A stretch of 64,000 bases of DNA. Origin: Amycolatopsis acididurans (GTDB lineage: Bacteria; Actinomycetota; Actinomycetes; Mycobacteriales; Pseudonocardiaceae). The notes beneath the pieces were generated by a model. It was given only the letters and a program-made list of their open reading frames with translations, was not told the DNA's origin and ran no database searches. Position numbers and translations under genes: made by a program. This document shows positions 32,204-41,817 of this stretch, piece by piece. Where the stretch lies: positions 1-64,000 of the forward strand of contig NZ_JAAXLS010000015.1 in the NCBI RefSeq assembly GCF_012328925.1. Direction: 5' to 3'. Positions within the stretch are counted from its first letter, which is position 1, and every line of letters begins with the position of its first letter.

Positions 32204-33646
32204 ATGGCAGTGGCGTATGACAGCTTGTTCATCGACGGCGGCTGGGCGACACCCGCATCGGATCGCCGTATCGATGTCGTCAATGCGACCACCGAGGAGT
32301 CGCTGGGCAGCGTCCCGGAGGCTGTCGAGGACGACGTCGACCGCGCGGTCCGCGCCGCCCGGCAGGCTTTCGACGATTCCCCGTGGGCGACGGCCGAACC
32401 CGCCGAGCGAGCCGCGGTCCTGAACCGGTTCGCCGACGCGCTGGAGAAGCGCACCGATCTGCTGACCCGGACGGTGAGCCAGCAGAACGGCATGCCGTTG
32501 AGCCTGAGCGAACAGTTCGAGGGCGGGTACGCCGTCGCGCTGTTGCGTTACTACGCCGCACTGGCCACCTCGACCGAGTTCGAGGAGCGCAGGCCCTCGC
32601 CGCTGGGCTTCGACACGTTGGTCCGGCGCAGTGCGATCGGTGTGGTCGGGGCGATCGTGCCCTGGAACTACCCCGTCGTACTCGCGATCACCAAGATCGC
32701 GCCCGCGCTCGCGGCCGGGTGCAGTGTCGTGGTGAAGCCTTCGCCGGGCACGGTACTCGACAGTTTCGTCCTCGCCGAGGCGGCAGCGGAGGCCGGAGTT
32801 CCGGCCGGTGTGCTCAACTGGGTTCCCGGTGGTCGTGAGCTCGGCGCGTACCTGGTGTCGCACCCCGGCGTCGACAAGATCGCCTTCACCGGGTCCACCG
32901 CGGCCGGCCGGCTGATCGGGGAGCAGTGCGGTCGCCTGATGCGGCCGGTTTCCCTTGAGCTGGGCGGAAAATCGGCAGCTGTCGTCCTCGATGACGCCGA
33001 TCTGGACAAGGTGACCGAAGGCCTGTACTTCGCGTCGCTGGCCAACAACGGCCAGACCTGCATGGCGTGCACGCGGATCCTGGCCCCGCGCAGCCGCTAC
33101 GACGAAGTGGTCGACGCGATCGGCGGCTGGCTCGGCGCGCTCCAGGTCGGCGACCCGTTGGATCCGTCCACTCAGGTCGGTCCACTGGCCTCGGCCGAGC
33201 ACCGGGAGCGCGTCGAGGGATACATCGCCAAGGGCCGTGGTGAGGGCGCGAGGCTGGTGCTCGGTGGCGGCCGCCCGGCCGGGTTCGACCGCGGCTGGTT
33301 CGTCGAGCCGACCCTGTTCGCCGATGTGGACAACGGCTCCACGATCGCTCAGCAGGAGATCTTCGGTCCCGTGCTGTCCGTCATCGCGTTCGACGACGAC
33401 GAAGACGCGGTCCGGATCGCCAACGACTCCGAGTACGGCCTCGGGGGCAGCGTGTGGTCGGCCGACGCCGCGCGAGCCACCGAGATCGCCCGCAAGGTGC
33501 AGACCGGCACGATCGGCGTCAACGGCTACGTCGTGGACCTCAACGCCCCGTTCGGTGGCGTCAAGGGCAGCGGCATCGGCCGCGAGTTCGGCCCCGAGGC
33601 ACTCGCCGGTTACCTGCAGCTCAAGTCCATCTACCTGCCTGCCTGA
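32204..33646 (+). CDS. Aldehyde dehydrogenase
   Basis: 480 residues of the NAD(P)-dependent ALDH superfamily. It shows VVGAIVPWNYPVVL, VVVKPSPGT, the Rossmann turn IAFTGSTAAGR, the general base in LELGGKSAAVVLDDAD, the catalytic cysteine in NNGQTCMACTRI and QEIFGPVLSVIAF. It oxidises an aldehyde to a carboxylic acid. AAAGGAG is seven nt before the ATG. It is the first gene of the run that continues through the alcohol dehydrogenase, P450 and Mce genes, so it likely finishes the oxidation started by those enzymes. Confidence 0.92.
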   Translation: MAVAYDSLFIDGGWATPASDRRIDVVNATTEESLGSVPEAVEDDVDRAVRAARQAFDDSPWATAEPAERAAVLNRFADALEKRTDLLTRTVSQQNGMPLSLSEQFEGGYAVALLRYYAALATSTEFEERRPSPLGFDTLVRRSAIGVVGAIVPWNYPVVLAITKIAPALAAGCSVVVKPSPGTVLDSFVLAEAAAEAGVPAGVLNWVPGGRELGAYLVSHPGVDKIAFTGSTAAGRLIGEQCGRLMRPVSLELGGKSAAVVLDDADLDKVTEGLYFASLANNGQTCMACTRILAPRSRYDEVVDAIGGWLGALQVGDPLDPSTQVGPLASAEHRERVEGYIAKGRGEGARLVLGGGRPAGFDRGWFVEPTLFADVDNGSTIAQQEIFGPVLSVIAFDDDEDAVRIANDSEYGLGGSVWSADAARATEIARKVQTGTIGVNGYVVDLNAPFGGVKGSGIGREFGPEALAGYLQLKSIYLPA

Positions 33647-33657
33647 AGGAGATTCTC

Positions 33658-34755
33658 ATGCGTATCAAGGCCGCGGTCGTGCGTGAGGCCGGCCAGCCGT
33701 TCCAGATCGAGGAGCTCGAGCTCGACGCGCCCCGGACCGGCGAGGTCCTGGTCAAGATTCATTCGTCCGGCGTGTGCCACACCGACATCGGCGTCCGCAA
33801 CCAGTGGCTGCCCGTACCGCTGCCGCTCGTTCTCGGCCATGAGGGCGCCGGCGTCGTCGAGGCGGTCGGACCCGGCGTGTCCAAGGTCGCGCCGGGCGAC
33901 AAGGTCCTGCTGACCTTCGCGTCCTGCCGCAACTGCCGGATGTGCCGGCAGGGCGATCCCGCCTACTGCGAACAGTTCGTGATCAGCAACGTCGCCGGCT
34001 CCCGGCCCGATGGCACCAACGCGGTGCACGGCGAGGGCGACGTGCACGGCTTCTTCTTCAGCCAGTCCTCCTTCGCCACCCATTCGATCGCGGTCGAGAG
34101 TAACGTGATCAAGCTGGACGACGACGCCGATCTGTCGATCGTCGGCCCGCTGGGCTGCGGAATACAGACGGGCGCCGGCACGGTGCTCAACCGGCTTCGC
34201 CCGGAGGCCGGATCGAGCCTGGCCGTCTTCGGTGCCGGTGCGGTCGGCATCGCGGCGGCGATGGCGGCGAAGGCGGCGGGGTGCACCAAGGTGATCGCCG
34301 TGGACCTCGTGCCGGACCGGCTCGCGCTCGCCGCGGAACTGGGTGCCACGCACACCATCAACGCGTCCGATGTGGACCCGATCGAGGAGATCCAGTCGAT
34401 CACCGGCCGCGGTGCCGACTTCACGGTGGACACCACGGCCGTGACCTCGGTGGTGCGCCAGGCGGTCAGCGCACTGGCGCCCAAGGGCACCTGCGCGGTG
34501 CTCGGCTTCGGCCAGGCCGGCACCGAGGTGCAGGTCGACATGCTGGAACTGCTCATGACGGGCCGCACGATCACCGGTGTCACCGAGGGCGACGCGCGAC
34601 CCGACGAGTTCATCCCGCGGCTGCTCGAACTCCTCCGGCAGGGCCGCTTCCCGTTCGACAAGCTGATCACGAGCTACGACTTCGCCGACATCAACGCGGC
34701 CTGTGAGGACTCCGACGGGGGCAAGACCGTCAAACCGGTGTTGCGAATGGTGTGA
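33658..34755 (+). CDS. Zinc-dependent alcohol dehydrogenase (aryl/allyl alcohol type)
   Basis: 365 residues of the medium-chain dehydrogenase family. Catalytic zinc ligands lie in SGVCHTDIG and [10 protein letters not shown]; the structural zinc site is the four-cysteine lobe [15 protein letters not shown]; the nucleotide site is [19 protein letters not shown]. The overall pattern, including [16 protein letters not shown], is that of benzyl-alcohol and geraniol dehydrogenase-like enzymes, though substrate cannot be fixed. It starts 11 nt after the aldehyde dehydrogenase stop with AAGGAG before the ATG. It would oxidise an alcohol, perhaps formed by the P450, to the aldehyde. Confidence 0.9.
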   Translation: MRIKAAVVREAGQPFQIEELELDAPRTGEVLVKIHSSGVCHTDIGVRNQWLPVPLPLVLGHEGAGVVEAVGPGVSKVAPGDKVLLTFASCRNCRMCRQGDPAYCEQFVISNVAGSRPDGTNAVHGEGDVHGFFFSQSSFATHSIAVESNVIKLDDDADLSIVGPLGCGIQTGAGTVLNRLRPEAGSSLAVFGAGAVGIAAAMAAKAAGCTKVIAVDLVPDRLALAAELGATHTINASDVDPIEEIQSITGRGADFTVDTTAVTSVVRQAVSALAPKGTCAVLGFGQAGTEVQVDMLELLMTGRTITGVTEGDARPDEFIPRLLELLRQGRFPFDKLITSYDFADINAACEDSDGGKTVKPVLRMV

Positions 34756-34794
34756 GCGCTGTGCCCGGAACCTGCCAGAGGAGAGGACAAGACC

Positions 34795-36027
34795 GTGAGT
34801 GTCGATGACGGCGTGATCGGCAAGCTGATCGAACATTTCAGCCTGCACGACAAGGATTGCCAGAAATACCAACACGAGATCTTCACCGAGATGCGGAAAT
34901 CGTGCCCGGTCGCGCACAGCGTCGAGCACGGCGGATATTACGCCCTGTCGCGTTACCGCGATGTCTACGACGCGGCACACAAGCCGGAGCTGTTCTCGTC
35001 GTTTCCGGTGACGATTCCCCCGTTCGGCAACCCGACCCCGATGATCCCGATCGAGGCCGACCCGCCGATGCACCGCAAGTACCGGACACTCGTAGGCGCC
35101 CAGTTCAGCCCCAAGTCCGTCGAGGCGCTCGAGCCGTACATGCGGGAGATGGTGCGCGGCATCGTCGACGGTCTTGTCGGCAAATCCGAGGCCGACCTGG
35201 CCAAGGAAGTGGCGGTCGCACTGCCGTTGCGCGCCATTCTCGAGCTCTACCTCGGTGTACCCGAGAAGGACTGGGAGATGCTCAAGAACGAGTTCATCTA
35301 CATGCTGCAGCCCGACCCGGACGCGACCGACGAGGAGAATCAGGAACGGTCGATGCAGGCCGGGCTGAACTGCACCATGTACTTCGCGGAGATGCTCGAG
35401 GAGCGCCGCACCCAGGGCTACGGCTCGGACCTGATCAGCCACCTTGATCAGGCCGAGCTGGAGGGTGAGCGCCTCACCGACGACGAGATCTTCGGCTTCT
35501 GCCTGGTGCTGGTGCCTGCGGGATTCGACACCACGGCGAGCGTGCTGAGCCGGTTGCTGCTGATGTTCGCCGAGAAACCCGAGGTGCGCGACCAGCTGGA
35601 GCAGGTCATCGACGACCCCGGCAAGCTCGACCTCGCGATCGAGGAGCTGATCCGGTTCATGCCGCCGCAGCCCGGTGTGGCGCGCAACGTCACCGAGGCT
35701 TGTGAGTTCGCCGGACAGGAACTGGCCGAGGGGGACCGGTTGCTGTTGCTGTGGCCCTCGGCCAACCGCGATCCGGAGGAGTTCCCGAACCCCGACGAGC
35801 TCGTGCTCGACCGCCAGCCCAACCGGCATCTCGGGTTCGGCTCCGGCATCCATCGTTGCCTCGGATCGCATCTGGCCCGGCTGGAGCTGAAGATCCTTTT
35901 GCAGGAGTTCCTGCACCGGGTTCCGCGCTATCGCGTCGCGCCGGGCAAGGAAGCCGTGTGGCACACCGGCAACACGTGGGGCGTGAAGACGGTGCCCGTG
36001 GTGTTCGAGCAGTGGGAGACCGCGTGA
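34795..36027 (+). CDS. Cytochrome P450
   Basis: 410 residues, soluble bacterial P450. The I-helix oxygen motif is AGFDTTAS (242-249), the K-helix ExxR is at E284-R287, and the heme loop [14 protein letters not shown] has the ligand C355. The start is GTG at 34795 with GAGAGGA upstream. It hydroxylates a hydrophobic substrate using electrons from the ferredoxin that overlaps its 3' end by four bases (GTGA). Position between an alcohol dehydrogenase and the Mce importer genes suggests terminal or allylic hydroxylation of an imported lipid or terpenoid. The CYP family cannot be assigned by eye. Confidence 0.93.
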   Translation: MSVDDGVIGKLIEHFSLHDKDCQKYQHEIFTEMRKSCPVAHSVEHGGYYALSRYRDVYDAAHKPELFSSFPVTIPPFGNPTPMIPIEADPPMHRKYRTLVGAQFSPKSVEALEPYMREMVRGIVDGLVGKSEADLAKEVAVALPLRAILELYLGVPEKDWEMLKNEFIYMLQPDPDATDEENQERSMQAGLNCTMYFAEMLEERRTQGYGSDLISHLDQAELEGERLTDDEIFGFCLVLVPAGFDTTASVLSRLLLMFAEKPEVRDQLEQVIDDPGKLDLAIEELIRFMPPQPGVARNVTEACEFAGQELAEGDRLLLLWPSANRDPEEFPNPDELVLDRQPNRHLGFGSGIHRCLGSHLARLELKILLQEFLHRVPRYRVAPGKEAVWHTGNTWGVKTVPVVFEQWETA

Positions 36028-36218
36028 CCCGCGTCGCCATCGACGGTAGCAAGTGCCAGGGGCACGCACGCTGCGTCACGCGTGCTCCCGAACTGTTCGA
36101 TGTGGACGACGAGGGCATCTCCTTCGTACTCGCCGAAGAGGTGCCGCCCGAACACGCCGACGCCGCGCGCCAGGCGGCGGAGGCGTGCCCCGAGCGTGCG
36201 ATTTCCCTTCAGGAATAG
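36024..36218 (+). CDS. Small P450-type ferredoxin ([3Fe-4S]/[4Fe-4S])
   Basis: 64 residues with the P450-ferredoxin pattern C11-xxH-xx-C17 ... C55-[17 protein letters not shown] and EACPERAI. Only three cysteines are available, with His14 in the place of the usual fourth ligand, as in many actinobacterial P450 partners. GTG 36024 overlaps the P450 stop (GTGA), the usual sign of a redox pair. It is too short for many automatic callers but is well supported. Confidence 0.9.
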   Translation: MTRVAIDGSKCQGHARCVTRAPELFDVDDEGISFVLAEEVPPEHADAARQAAEACPERAISLQE

Positions 36219-36243
36219 GACCGTCAGAGCAAAGGAGCTCTCC

Positions 36244-36672
36244 GTGGGTGTCTTCAGGGACGAGGACGAGGTCTACCGGTACCTGGGCCGGATCTTCCAG
36301 GTGAGCATGGCCGACCCCGAGATGGGGCCGAAGCTGCGCAAGGTCGGATCGGTGCTCAAGCTCAACCAGTCCGACCCCGAGTCGACGATCGTGATCGACT
36401 TCGGGGAGGGAGTCGTGCAGCTGGGCGCCGAGGGCACGCCACAGGTGACCCGGCCGATCGACGCCGAGCTGGAGATGCAGGCCGACACCGCGCACCGGTT
36501 CTGGCTGGGCAAGGTGAACGTCGCGCTGGCCATGGCGCGCGGCCAGATCAAGACCAAGGGCAAGGTGTCCGCGGTGATGAAGGTCGTGCCCATCACCAAA
36601 CCGCTGTTCAGCACGTACGAGACGATCCTCAGGGACGCCGGGCGTGCCGACCTCGTCGATGCGGTGAAGTGA
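36244..36672 (+). CDS. SCP2 sterol-carrier-like protein
   Basis: 142 residues with the SCP2 pattern: an acidic N-terminal helix, STIVIDFGEGVVQLGAE strands, DAELEMQADTAHRFWLGKVNVALAMARGQIKTKGKVSAVMKVVPITKPLF. SCP2 proteins bind lipids or acyl-CoAs and can assist transport or dehydration steps. The GTG at 36244 has AAAGGAG six nt upstream. It lies one base before the first YrbE gene, as part of the lipid-uptake operon, so delivery of imported lipid to the P450 or ligase is a reasonable guess. Confidence 0.8.
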   Translation: MGVFRDEDEVYRYLGRIFQVSMADPEMGPKLRKVGSVLKLNQSDPESTIVIDFGEGVVQLGAEGTPQVTRPIDAELEMQADTAHRFWLGKVNVALAMARGQIKTKGKVSAVMKVVPITKPLFSTYETILRDAGRADLVDAVK

Positions 36673-36673
36673 C

Positions 36674-37531
36674 GTGACCGCGATCGAAGAGCGCGACACC
36701 GCACCGCCGCCGCCCCGCCGGCCGGCCGGGGACCGGCTCGTCACGGCGGTGCCGGGGCCGGCCAGGACGGTCGTGCTGGAAGTCGGCCAGATGTGCCGCC
36801 TGCTCGGACAGGTCGTCTACAGCGCCGTCCGCCATCCGCGCGGGTACTGGAAAGAGACGCTGGACGAGATGTATGCGTTGCTGCGGCTGTGTTTCTGGCC
36901 CGCGACGTTTTCGATGGCGGGCTTCGGTTTCCTCATCACGGTGATGGGTGTCGGCCTGCTGGTGCTACTCGGCGCGGCCAACCGGATGGGCGCGTTCTGG
37001 GTGATGGCCGACATCCGGGAGATCGCGGCGTTCATGGTCGGCATGGTCGTGGCCGGGGTGATCGGTACCTCGATCACCTCGGATCTCGGCGCGCGACGGG
37101 CCCGCGAGGAGCTCGATGCGCTCAAGGTGCTCGGCCTCGACGTCGTCAGGATGCTGGTGATCCCCCGGGTCATCGCGACCGCGGTGATGTGCGCCCTGCT
37201 CAACTGCCTCACGTCGTTCGTCGGCGTGCTGCTCGGCCTGCTGGCGGTGGGTGCGCTCGGGGACACCAGCTCCGGCGCCTACCTCGACAGCATGTCGCAC
37301 AACCTGTACGCCGCCGACGTCTGGGGCGCCGAGCTGAAGACGTTGCTGACCGGGCTGCTGATCGGGGTCATCTGCAGTTACAAGGGACTCAATGCCGGTG
37401 GTGGCCCGGAAGGTGTCGGCCGCGCGGTCAACCAGGCGGTCGTCATCTGTTTCGCGATGGTGTGGGTGTTCAACTTCTTCTTCAACGCCATCGCACAGGG
37501 ACTCAACCCCAACCTGCTGATGCTGCGGTAG
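36674..37531 (+). CDS. yrbEA: Mce permease YrbE A (MlaE family)
   Basis: 285 residues of the MlaE/YrbE permease family with about five to six membrane helices. After a Pro-rich cytoplasmic start come MCRLLGQVVYSAVRHPRGYWKETL, the helix block FSMAGFGFLITVMGVGLLVLL, DIREIAAFMVGMVVAGVIGTSITSDLGARRAREELDALKVLG (the conserved EQxDAL-like coupling loop), and a C-terminal pair ending FNFFFNAIAQG. It pairs with the next gene as the membrane channel of the Mce ABC lipid importer. Confidence 0.9.
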   Translation: MTAIEERDTAPPPPRRPAGDRLVTAVPGPARTVVLEVGQMCRLLGQVVYSAVRHPRGYWKETLDEMYALLRLCFWPATFSMAGFGFLITVMGVGLLVLLGAANRMGAFWVMADIREIAAFMVGMVVAGVIGTSITSDLGARRAREELDALKVLGLDVVRMLVIPRVIATAVMCALLNCLTSFVGVLLGLLAVGALGDTSSGAYLDSMSHNLYAADVWGAELKTLLTGLLIGVICSYKGLNAGGGPEGVGRAVNQAVVICFAMVWVFNFFFNAIAQGLNPNLLMLR

Positions 37532-37544
37532 AGGACATCCACTC

Positions 37545-38387
37545 ATGACGACTGTCCAAAGTATTCCCAAGCTGCCGAGCCTGCACACGGCGGTGCCGAA
37601 GCGATCCAACGTCCTGCGCGCGGCCGCCGAAACCGTCGGCGACATCGCGTACTTCGGGTTCCGGGTGCTTCTTGAGGCCCCGATGACACTGGGCCTGTAC
37701 TTCTCGGAAGTCCTGCGCCAGGCCGCGATCCTGGTCCGCTCCAGCGGTCTGATCATCTGGTTCATGATGTTCGCCATCGGGGCGGAGACGGGCTTGCAGG
37801 GCCACTACATCCTCGACCAGGTGGGCGCATCCGGGTACGTGGGTGTGTTCACCGCCGTCGGTGACCTCAAGGCGGACACCACGTCCATGTGGGGCTGGGT
37901 GCTCGCGGCCAAGGTCGGCTGCGGGTTCGTCGCCGAGATCGGCTCCATGCGCATCAGCGACGAGATCGACGCGCTCGAGGTGATGGGCGTGCATTCGCGG
38001 GCCTACCTCGCGGGCACCCGGCTGTGGGCGATGTGGATCACCGCACCGTTCCTGTTCCTGGCGGGGGAGGGCTGCCAGTACATCGGCTCGTGGCTCGTCG
38101 TGCAGCCGATGCTGCAGACGACCTCACCCGGTGGTTACTCGAACATCTTCTGGTCCTTCCAGACGCCGATCGACCTGCTGTACGCGTTGATCTGGGCGAT
38201 GCTGCTCGCCACGCTCGTGGTGATCGTCGGCTGCTTCTACGGCTACACGGCCTCGGGCGGCCCCGTGGGCGTCGGCCGCAACACCGCGAAATCGATGATG
38301 GTCAACATGATCATCGTCTCCGGTGCGGCGGCGATCCTGTACCAGTTCTTCTTCGGCACGACCATTCAGACACCCATCGCCAACTGA
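37545..38387 (+). CDS. yrbEB: Mce permease YrbE B (MlaE family)
   Basis: 280 residues, partner of the preceding permease. It has VRSSGLIIWFMMFAIGAETGLQG, the coupling-loop motif CGFVAEIGSMRISDEIDALEVMGVHSRAYLAGTRL, and C-terminal helices including MLLATLVVIVGCFYGYTASGGPVGVGRNTAKSMMVNMIIVSGAAAILYQFF. Together with YrbE A it forms the heterodimeric transmembrane part of the importer. Separated from YrbE A by 13 nt. Confidence 0.9.
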   Translation: MTTVQSIPKLPSLHTAVPKRSNVLRAAAETVGDIAYFGFRVLLEAPMTLGLYFSEVLRQAAILVRSSGLIIWFMMFAIGAETGLQGHYILDQVGASGYVGVFTAVGDLKADTTSMWGWVLAAKVGCGFVAEIGSMRISDEIDALEVMGVHSRAYLAGTRLWAMWITAPFLFLAGEGCQYIGSWLVVQPMLQTTSPGGYSNIFWSFQTPIDLLYALIWAMLLATLVVIVGCFYGYTASGGPVGVGRNTAKSMMVNMIIVSGAAAILYQFFFGTTIQTPIAN

Positions 38388-38415
38388 CCGTTCGCGGTGG
38401 AGTTGAGGAGTACGC

Positions 38416-39240
38416 ATGTATCCGCAGAGTCGCGGTGAACAGAGCACCCAGGAGCTACCGGCGGTCTCCGCGAACGGGTCCGGGGACGGGTCGGTCGCCA
38501 TCGTTCGTGATCTGCACAAGTCGTTCGGCTCGTTCCAGGTCATGCGTGGCCTCACGCTGGAGTTCAAGCCCCAGGCCATCACCACCATCCTCGGCCCGTC
38601 CGGAACGGGGAAGAGCGTGCTGCTCAAACACATGGTGGGCCTGCTGGAGCCCGACTCGGGCACCGTCGAGGTCTTCGGCCAGGACATCTGGAAGATCCAT
38701 GAGCGCAAACGTGCGGAGCTGCGCAAGCGGTTCGGCGTGCTGTTCCAGGACGGGGCGTTGTTCGGCTCCATGAACGTCTACGACAACGTGGCCTTCCCGC
38801 TGCGCAAGCACACCGACATGTCCGAGGCCGAGATCCGCGAGATCGTGATGGAGCGGCTCAAGGAGGTGGGGCTCGAGGCGGCCGTGAAGAAAGCGCCGAA
38901 CGAGATCTCCGGTGGCATGAAGAAGCGCGCCGGATTCGCGAGGGCGCTCGTGCTCAACCCCGAGATCGTGCTGTTCGACGAGCCGGACTCGGGCCTGGAC
39001 CCGGTCCGCACGAGCCTGCTCAACGACGTGATCCTCAAGGTGCACGACGACGACAAGGGCACTTACGTCGTGGTCACGCACGACATCAGGACCGCGCGCA
39101 AGGTCAGCGACTACGTCGGGCTCATCTGGCAGGGCAGGGTCGTCTACTACGGCGCGGCCGACGAGGCGTTCTCCTCGGACGACCCGTTCGTGCGGCAGTT
39201 CCTCTCCGGTGACTCGGTCGGCCCGCTGGGGATGGACTGA
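38416..39240 (+). CDS. mkl: Mce-associated ABC ATPase (Mkl/MceG type)
   Basis: 274 residues. Walker A is GPSGTGKS (60-67), the ABC signature is ISGGMKKRAGFARAL, Walker B is IVLFDEPDSGLDPVRTSLL, and the H-loop is VVTHDI. This is the Mkl/MceG (MlaF-like) type rather than a generic ABC protein. In mycobacteria it is often encoded apart from mce genes; here it lies directly between the permeases and MceA, giving a self-sufficient importer. It energises lipid uptake. Confidence 0.92.
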   Translation: MYPQSRGEQSTQELPAVSANGSGDGSVAIVRDLHKSFGSFQVMRGLTLEFKPQAITTILGPSGTGKSVLLKHMVGLLEPDSGTVEVFGQDIWKIHERKRAELRKRFGVLFQDGALFGSMNVYDNVAFPLRKHTDMSEAEIREIVMERLKEVGLEAAVKKAPNEISGGMKKRAGFARALVLNPEIVLFDEPDSGLDPVRTSLLNDVILKVHDDDKGTYVVVTHDIRTARKVSDYVGLIWQGRVVYYGAADEAFSSDDPFVRQFLSGDSVGPLGMD

Positions 39241-39241
39241 C

Positions 39242-40480
39242 ATGGCGGTGACGAAATGGCTGGCGGGCGCCGTCGTGCTCGCGGCCGCCGTGATCGGGGG
39301 TGGCTACCTGCTGGCCACCCAGAACGACGGCTACCAGGTCAAGCTGGTGATGCCCAACGCGGCCAACCTGCTCGACGGATCGCGGGTCGAGATCGATGGC
39401 AAGCCGGTCGGTTCGGTCACCAAGCTGGAGACGCGGGACAGCCAGGCGCTGGTGACCGTGTCGGTCGACGACGCGCACGCGCCGCTGCACACGGGCAGCA
39501 CGGCCCAGGTCCAGTGGCGCGGGCTGCTGGGCGAGCGAGTGGTGGAGCTGATGCCGGGCCCGGCGGGCAACCCGCGGATCCCATCCGGCGCGATGCTGCC
39601 GGCCGGCAGTGAGCAGGTCGAACTCGACCAGGTCCTCGCGGCGCTCGACCCGGCCACCCGGTCCCACCTCGATTCCGTTGTGCAGCAACTGGACCAGAAC
39701 CTCAAGGCGCATCCCCAGGACATCAAGGCCACCCTGGACACCGCGGGGCCCGCGGTGAACGAGCTGGGCGAGGTGCTCAAGGCGGTGGGGCAGGACGGTC
39801 CGGCGATCAGCAACCTCATCGGCGACCTGCACCAGATGATGGATCCGGTGGTCGCGCGCCAAGTGCAGGTGCGCCAGGTGATCGGCAACCTGACCTCGGC
39901 GACGGACTCGCTCGCGGCCGAACAGTCACAGCTGCAACAGGCTCTTGGCGCATTACCATCCACATTGGACGCCGCGCGGGGCACGATGGACAGCGTGCCC
40001 GCGGCGGTGGACGCATCCGTGCCACTGCTGAAGCAGCTCCAGCCGGCCACCTCCCAGCTCGCGGGGCTCTCGCAGAACCTCAGCCCGCTGCTCGCGGACC
40101 TGCGGCCCACGATCGCCGACCTCCGGCCGACGCTGCAGGCCGCGAACAAGTTGCTGCAGACGACTCCGGCGCTGCTGGACAGCGCCAACGGTGTCCTGCC
40201 AGGGGCCACCCAGGCCGTCACGCAGCTCAACCCCGCGGTGAGCTTTCTGCGTCCCTACACGCCGGACGTGATGGGCTGGCTGTCCAACTGGGGAGCGGCC
40301 TTCGCCAACTACGACGCCCAGGGCCACTACTTCCACGGCCTGGTCCAGGTCAGCACGAGCATCTTCGACGACAACCCGGGCGCCGACGTCGGGCTGAAGG
40401 GCGGCCCCAACTCCACCCCGGCACCGGGCATGGCCTCCGGCCGGCCCTGGGTCGACGCGAACGGGAGCGGACCCCGATGA
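39242..40480 (+). CDS. mceA: Mce family protein A
   Basis: 412 residues. An N-terminal membrane anchor (WLAGAVVLAAAVIGGGYLLA) precedes the MCE domain: YQVKLVMPNAANLLDGSRVEIDGKPVGSV, VQWRGLLGERVVELMPG. A long helical region with regular Leu/Gln spacing (LQQALGALPSTLDAARG, LKQLQPATSQLAGLSQNL, LLADLRPTIADLRPTLQAANK) forms the coiled-coil needle. Mce proteins assemble a hexameric tube for lipid passage across the cell envelope. ATG 39242 begins one base after the ATPase stop. It overlaps MceB by four bases. Confidence 0.9.
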   Translation: MAVTKWLAGAVVLAAAVIGGGYLLATQNDGYQVKLVMPNAANLLDGSRVEIDGKPVGSVTKLETRDSQALVTVSVDDAHAPLHTGSTAQVQWRGLLGERVVELMPGPAGNPRIPSGAMLPAGSEQVELDQVLAALDPATRSHLDSVVQQLDQNLKAHPQDIKATLDTAGPAVNELGEVLKAVGQDGPAISNLIGDLHQMMDPVVARQVQVRQVIGNLTSATDSLAAEQSQLQQALGALPSTLDAARGTMDSVPAAVDASVPLLKQLQPATSQLAGLSQNLSPLLADLRPTIADLRPTLQAANKLLQTTPALLDSANGVLPGATQAVTQLNPAVSFLRPYTPDVMGWLSNWGAAFANYDAQGHYFHGLVQVSTSIFDDNPGADVGLKGGPNSTPAPGMASGRPWVDANGSGPR

Positions 40481-41817
40481 ACAGCAAGGTCAAACGCGTC
40501 CTCAAGATCGGCGCGGTGGTCGCCGTGGTGGCGGCCGCGGCAGCAGGTTACCTGGCATCTCAGTCCAGTTCGGACAGTGTCGAGGTGACGGCGGTGTTCG
40601 CCGATGCCAGCCCGCTCATCCCCGGCAACCTCATCCGCATGGACGGCGTCGACGTCGGCGAGATCGAGGCCGTCACCCTGCGCAACGGGCAGGCGAACGT
40701 CCAGATGAAGCTCGACCGCTCGGTACTGCCACTGCATCAGGACGCGAGCGCGAAGATCCGGCCGGTCACGCTGCTCGGCGAACGCTACATCGACCTCGAC
40801 CGCGGCTCGGCCAACGCACCGGAGATGTCCTCGCCCCGGCTCATCGCGGCCGCCCACACGACCCGCGCCGTCGACCTCGACGAGGTGCTCGACTCGCTCG
40901 ACGACCCGACGAGCACGGCGCTCGCGGCGCTCGTGACGACGCTGGGCGAGGGCACCGCAGGCCAGGGGCCCGACGTGGACGCCGCGATCAAGGCACTGGC
41001 TCCGGCCATGACCGACACGCGACAGCTGACCGACATCCTGAACGGGCAGAACGCCGTGCTCGGGCAGCTGGTCGACCGTGCCACGCCGATAGCGCAGGCG
41101 GTGTCCGGCGATCAGGGCAAGAACCTGGACAAGGCCGTCGACGCCGGCAACCGGATGCTCGCCGCCGTCGCCGCGCAACGCCAGGCGATGCAGGATGCGC
41201 TGCAGCAGCTCCCGGGCACGCTGCGCACTGCCCAGCGGGTGCTGGGCGAGGCAGCGGGTGTCGCCCAGGAGGGCACGCCCGCCCTGCAGTCGCTGCGGCC
41301 GCTCACCGGCAACCTCGTGGACGTCAACGCGGAGCTGAACGCGTTCGCCGACAGCGCGAACCCGGCCCTGTCCTCGCTACCGGCGGTGCTCGACCGCGCG
41401 AAGAGCCTGCTCGACCAGGCCGCGCCACTGGTGCGCGACCTCCGTCCCGGCGGCGCGGTGCTGCCCGGCGCGAGCGCGTCCGCGAATCGCCTCGTCGGCG
41501 ATCTGACGCCCGCGCTGGGCACGGCGCTCGACTTCATGAAGTACTGGGCGATGAGCACCAACGGACGGGACGCGCTGGGCAACTACTTCCGCGCGTTCGT
41601 GGTCACCACCCCGAAGTCGCTGCTGCAGATTCCCGGCACGGGGCTCGGGCCTGCGACGCAATCCGCACCCGCACCCGCACCCGCACCCGCACCCTCACCC
41701 GCACTGCCGAACCTGCCGGTTCAGGTGATGCCACCCGGCGGTGACCCGGGCAGCGCGACGGGCCTTACCCAGCCGCAGGAGAACAACCTGCTCGGCCAGC
41801 TTCTCGGAGGGCTGTGA
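40477..41817 (+). CDS. mceB: Mce family protein B
   Basis: 446 residues, with membrane anchor (VLKIGAVVAVVAAAAAGYLA), MCE domain VTAVFADASPLIPGNLIRMDGVDVGEIEAV and LLGERYIDLDRG, a long helical needle region, then a Pro/Ala-rich tail. The tail is encoded by a CCGCAC tandem repeat (41663-41704) giving alternating Ala-Pro. Its start overlaps the MceA stop (ATGA). Function as for MceA; the low-complexity tail may reach into the wall or bind partners. Confidence 0.9.
   Translation: MNSKVKRVLKIGAVVAVVAAAAAGYLASQSSSDSVEVTAVFADASPLIPGNLIRMDGVDVGEIEAVTLRNGQANVQMKLDRSVLPLHQDASAKIRPVTLLGERYIDLDRGSANAPEMSSPRLIAAAHTTRAVDLDEVLDSLDDPTSTALAALVTTLGEGTAGQGPDVDAAIKALAPAMTDTRQLTDILNGQNAVLGQLVDRATPIAQAVSGDQGKNLDKAVDAGNRMLAAVAAQRQAMQDALQQLPGTLRTAQRVLGEAAGVAQEGTPALQSLRPLTGNLVDVNAELNAFADSANPALSSLPAVLDRAKSLLDQAAPLVRDLRPGGAVLPGASASANRLVGDLTPALGTALDFMKYWAMSTNGRDALGNYFRAFVVTTPKSLLQIPGTGLGPATQSAPAPAPAPAPSPALPNLPVQVMPPGGDPGSATGLTQPQENNLLGQLLGGL
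41663..41704 (+). repeat. Hexanucleotide tandem repeat (CCGCAC)7 in mceB
   Basis: Seven copies of CCGCAC, the sixth changed to CCTCAC. It encodes SAPAPAPAPAPSPA. Because the unit is six bases, gain or loss of copies would lengthen or shorten the Ala-Pro tail without a frameshift. Confidence 0.9.

Noticed and set aside
41663..41704. CRISPR-like or microsatellite insertion
   Set aside because: A six-base in-frame coding repeat of one Ala-Pro tail without spacers; no CRISPR array or cas gene is present.
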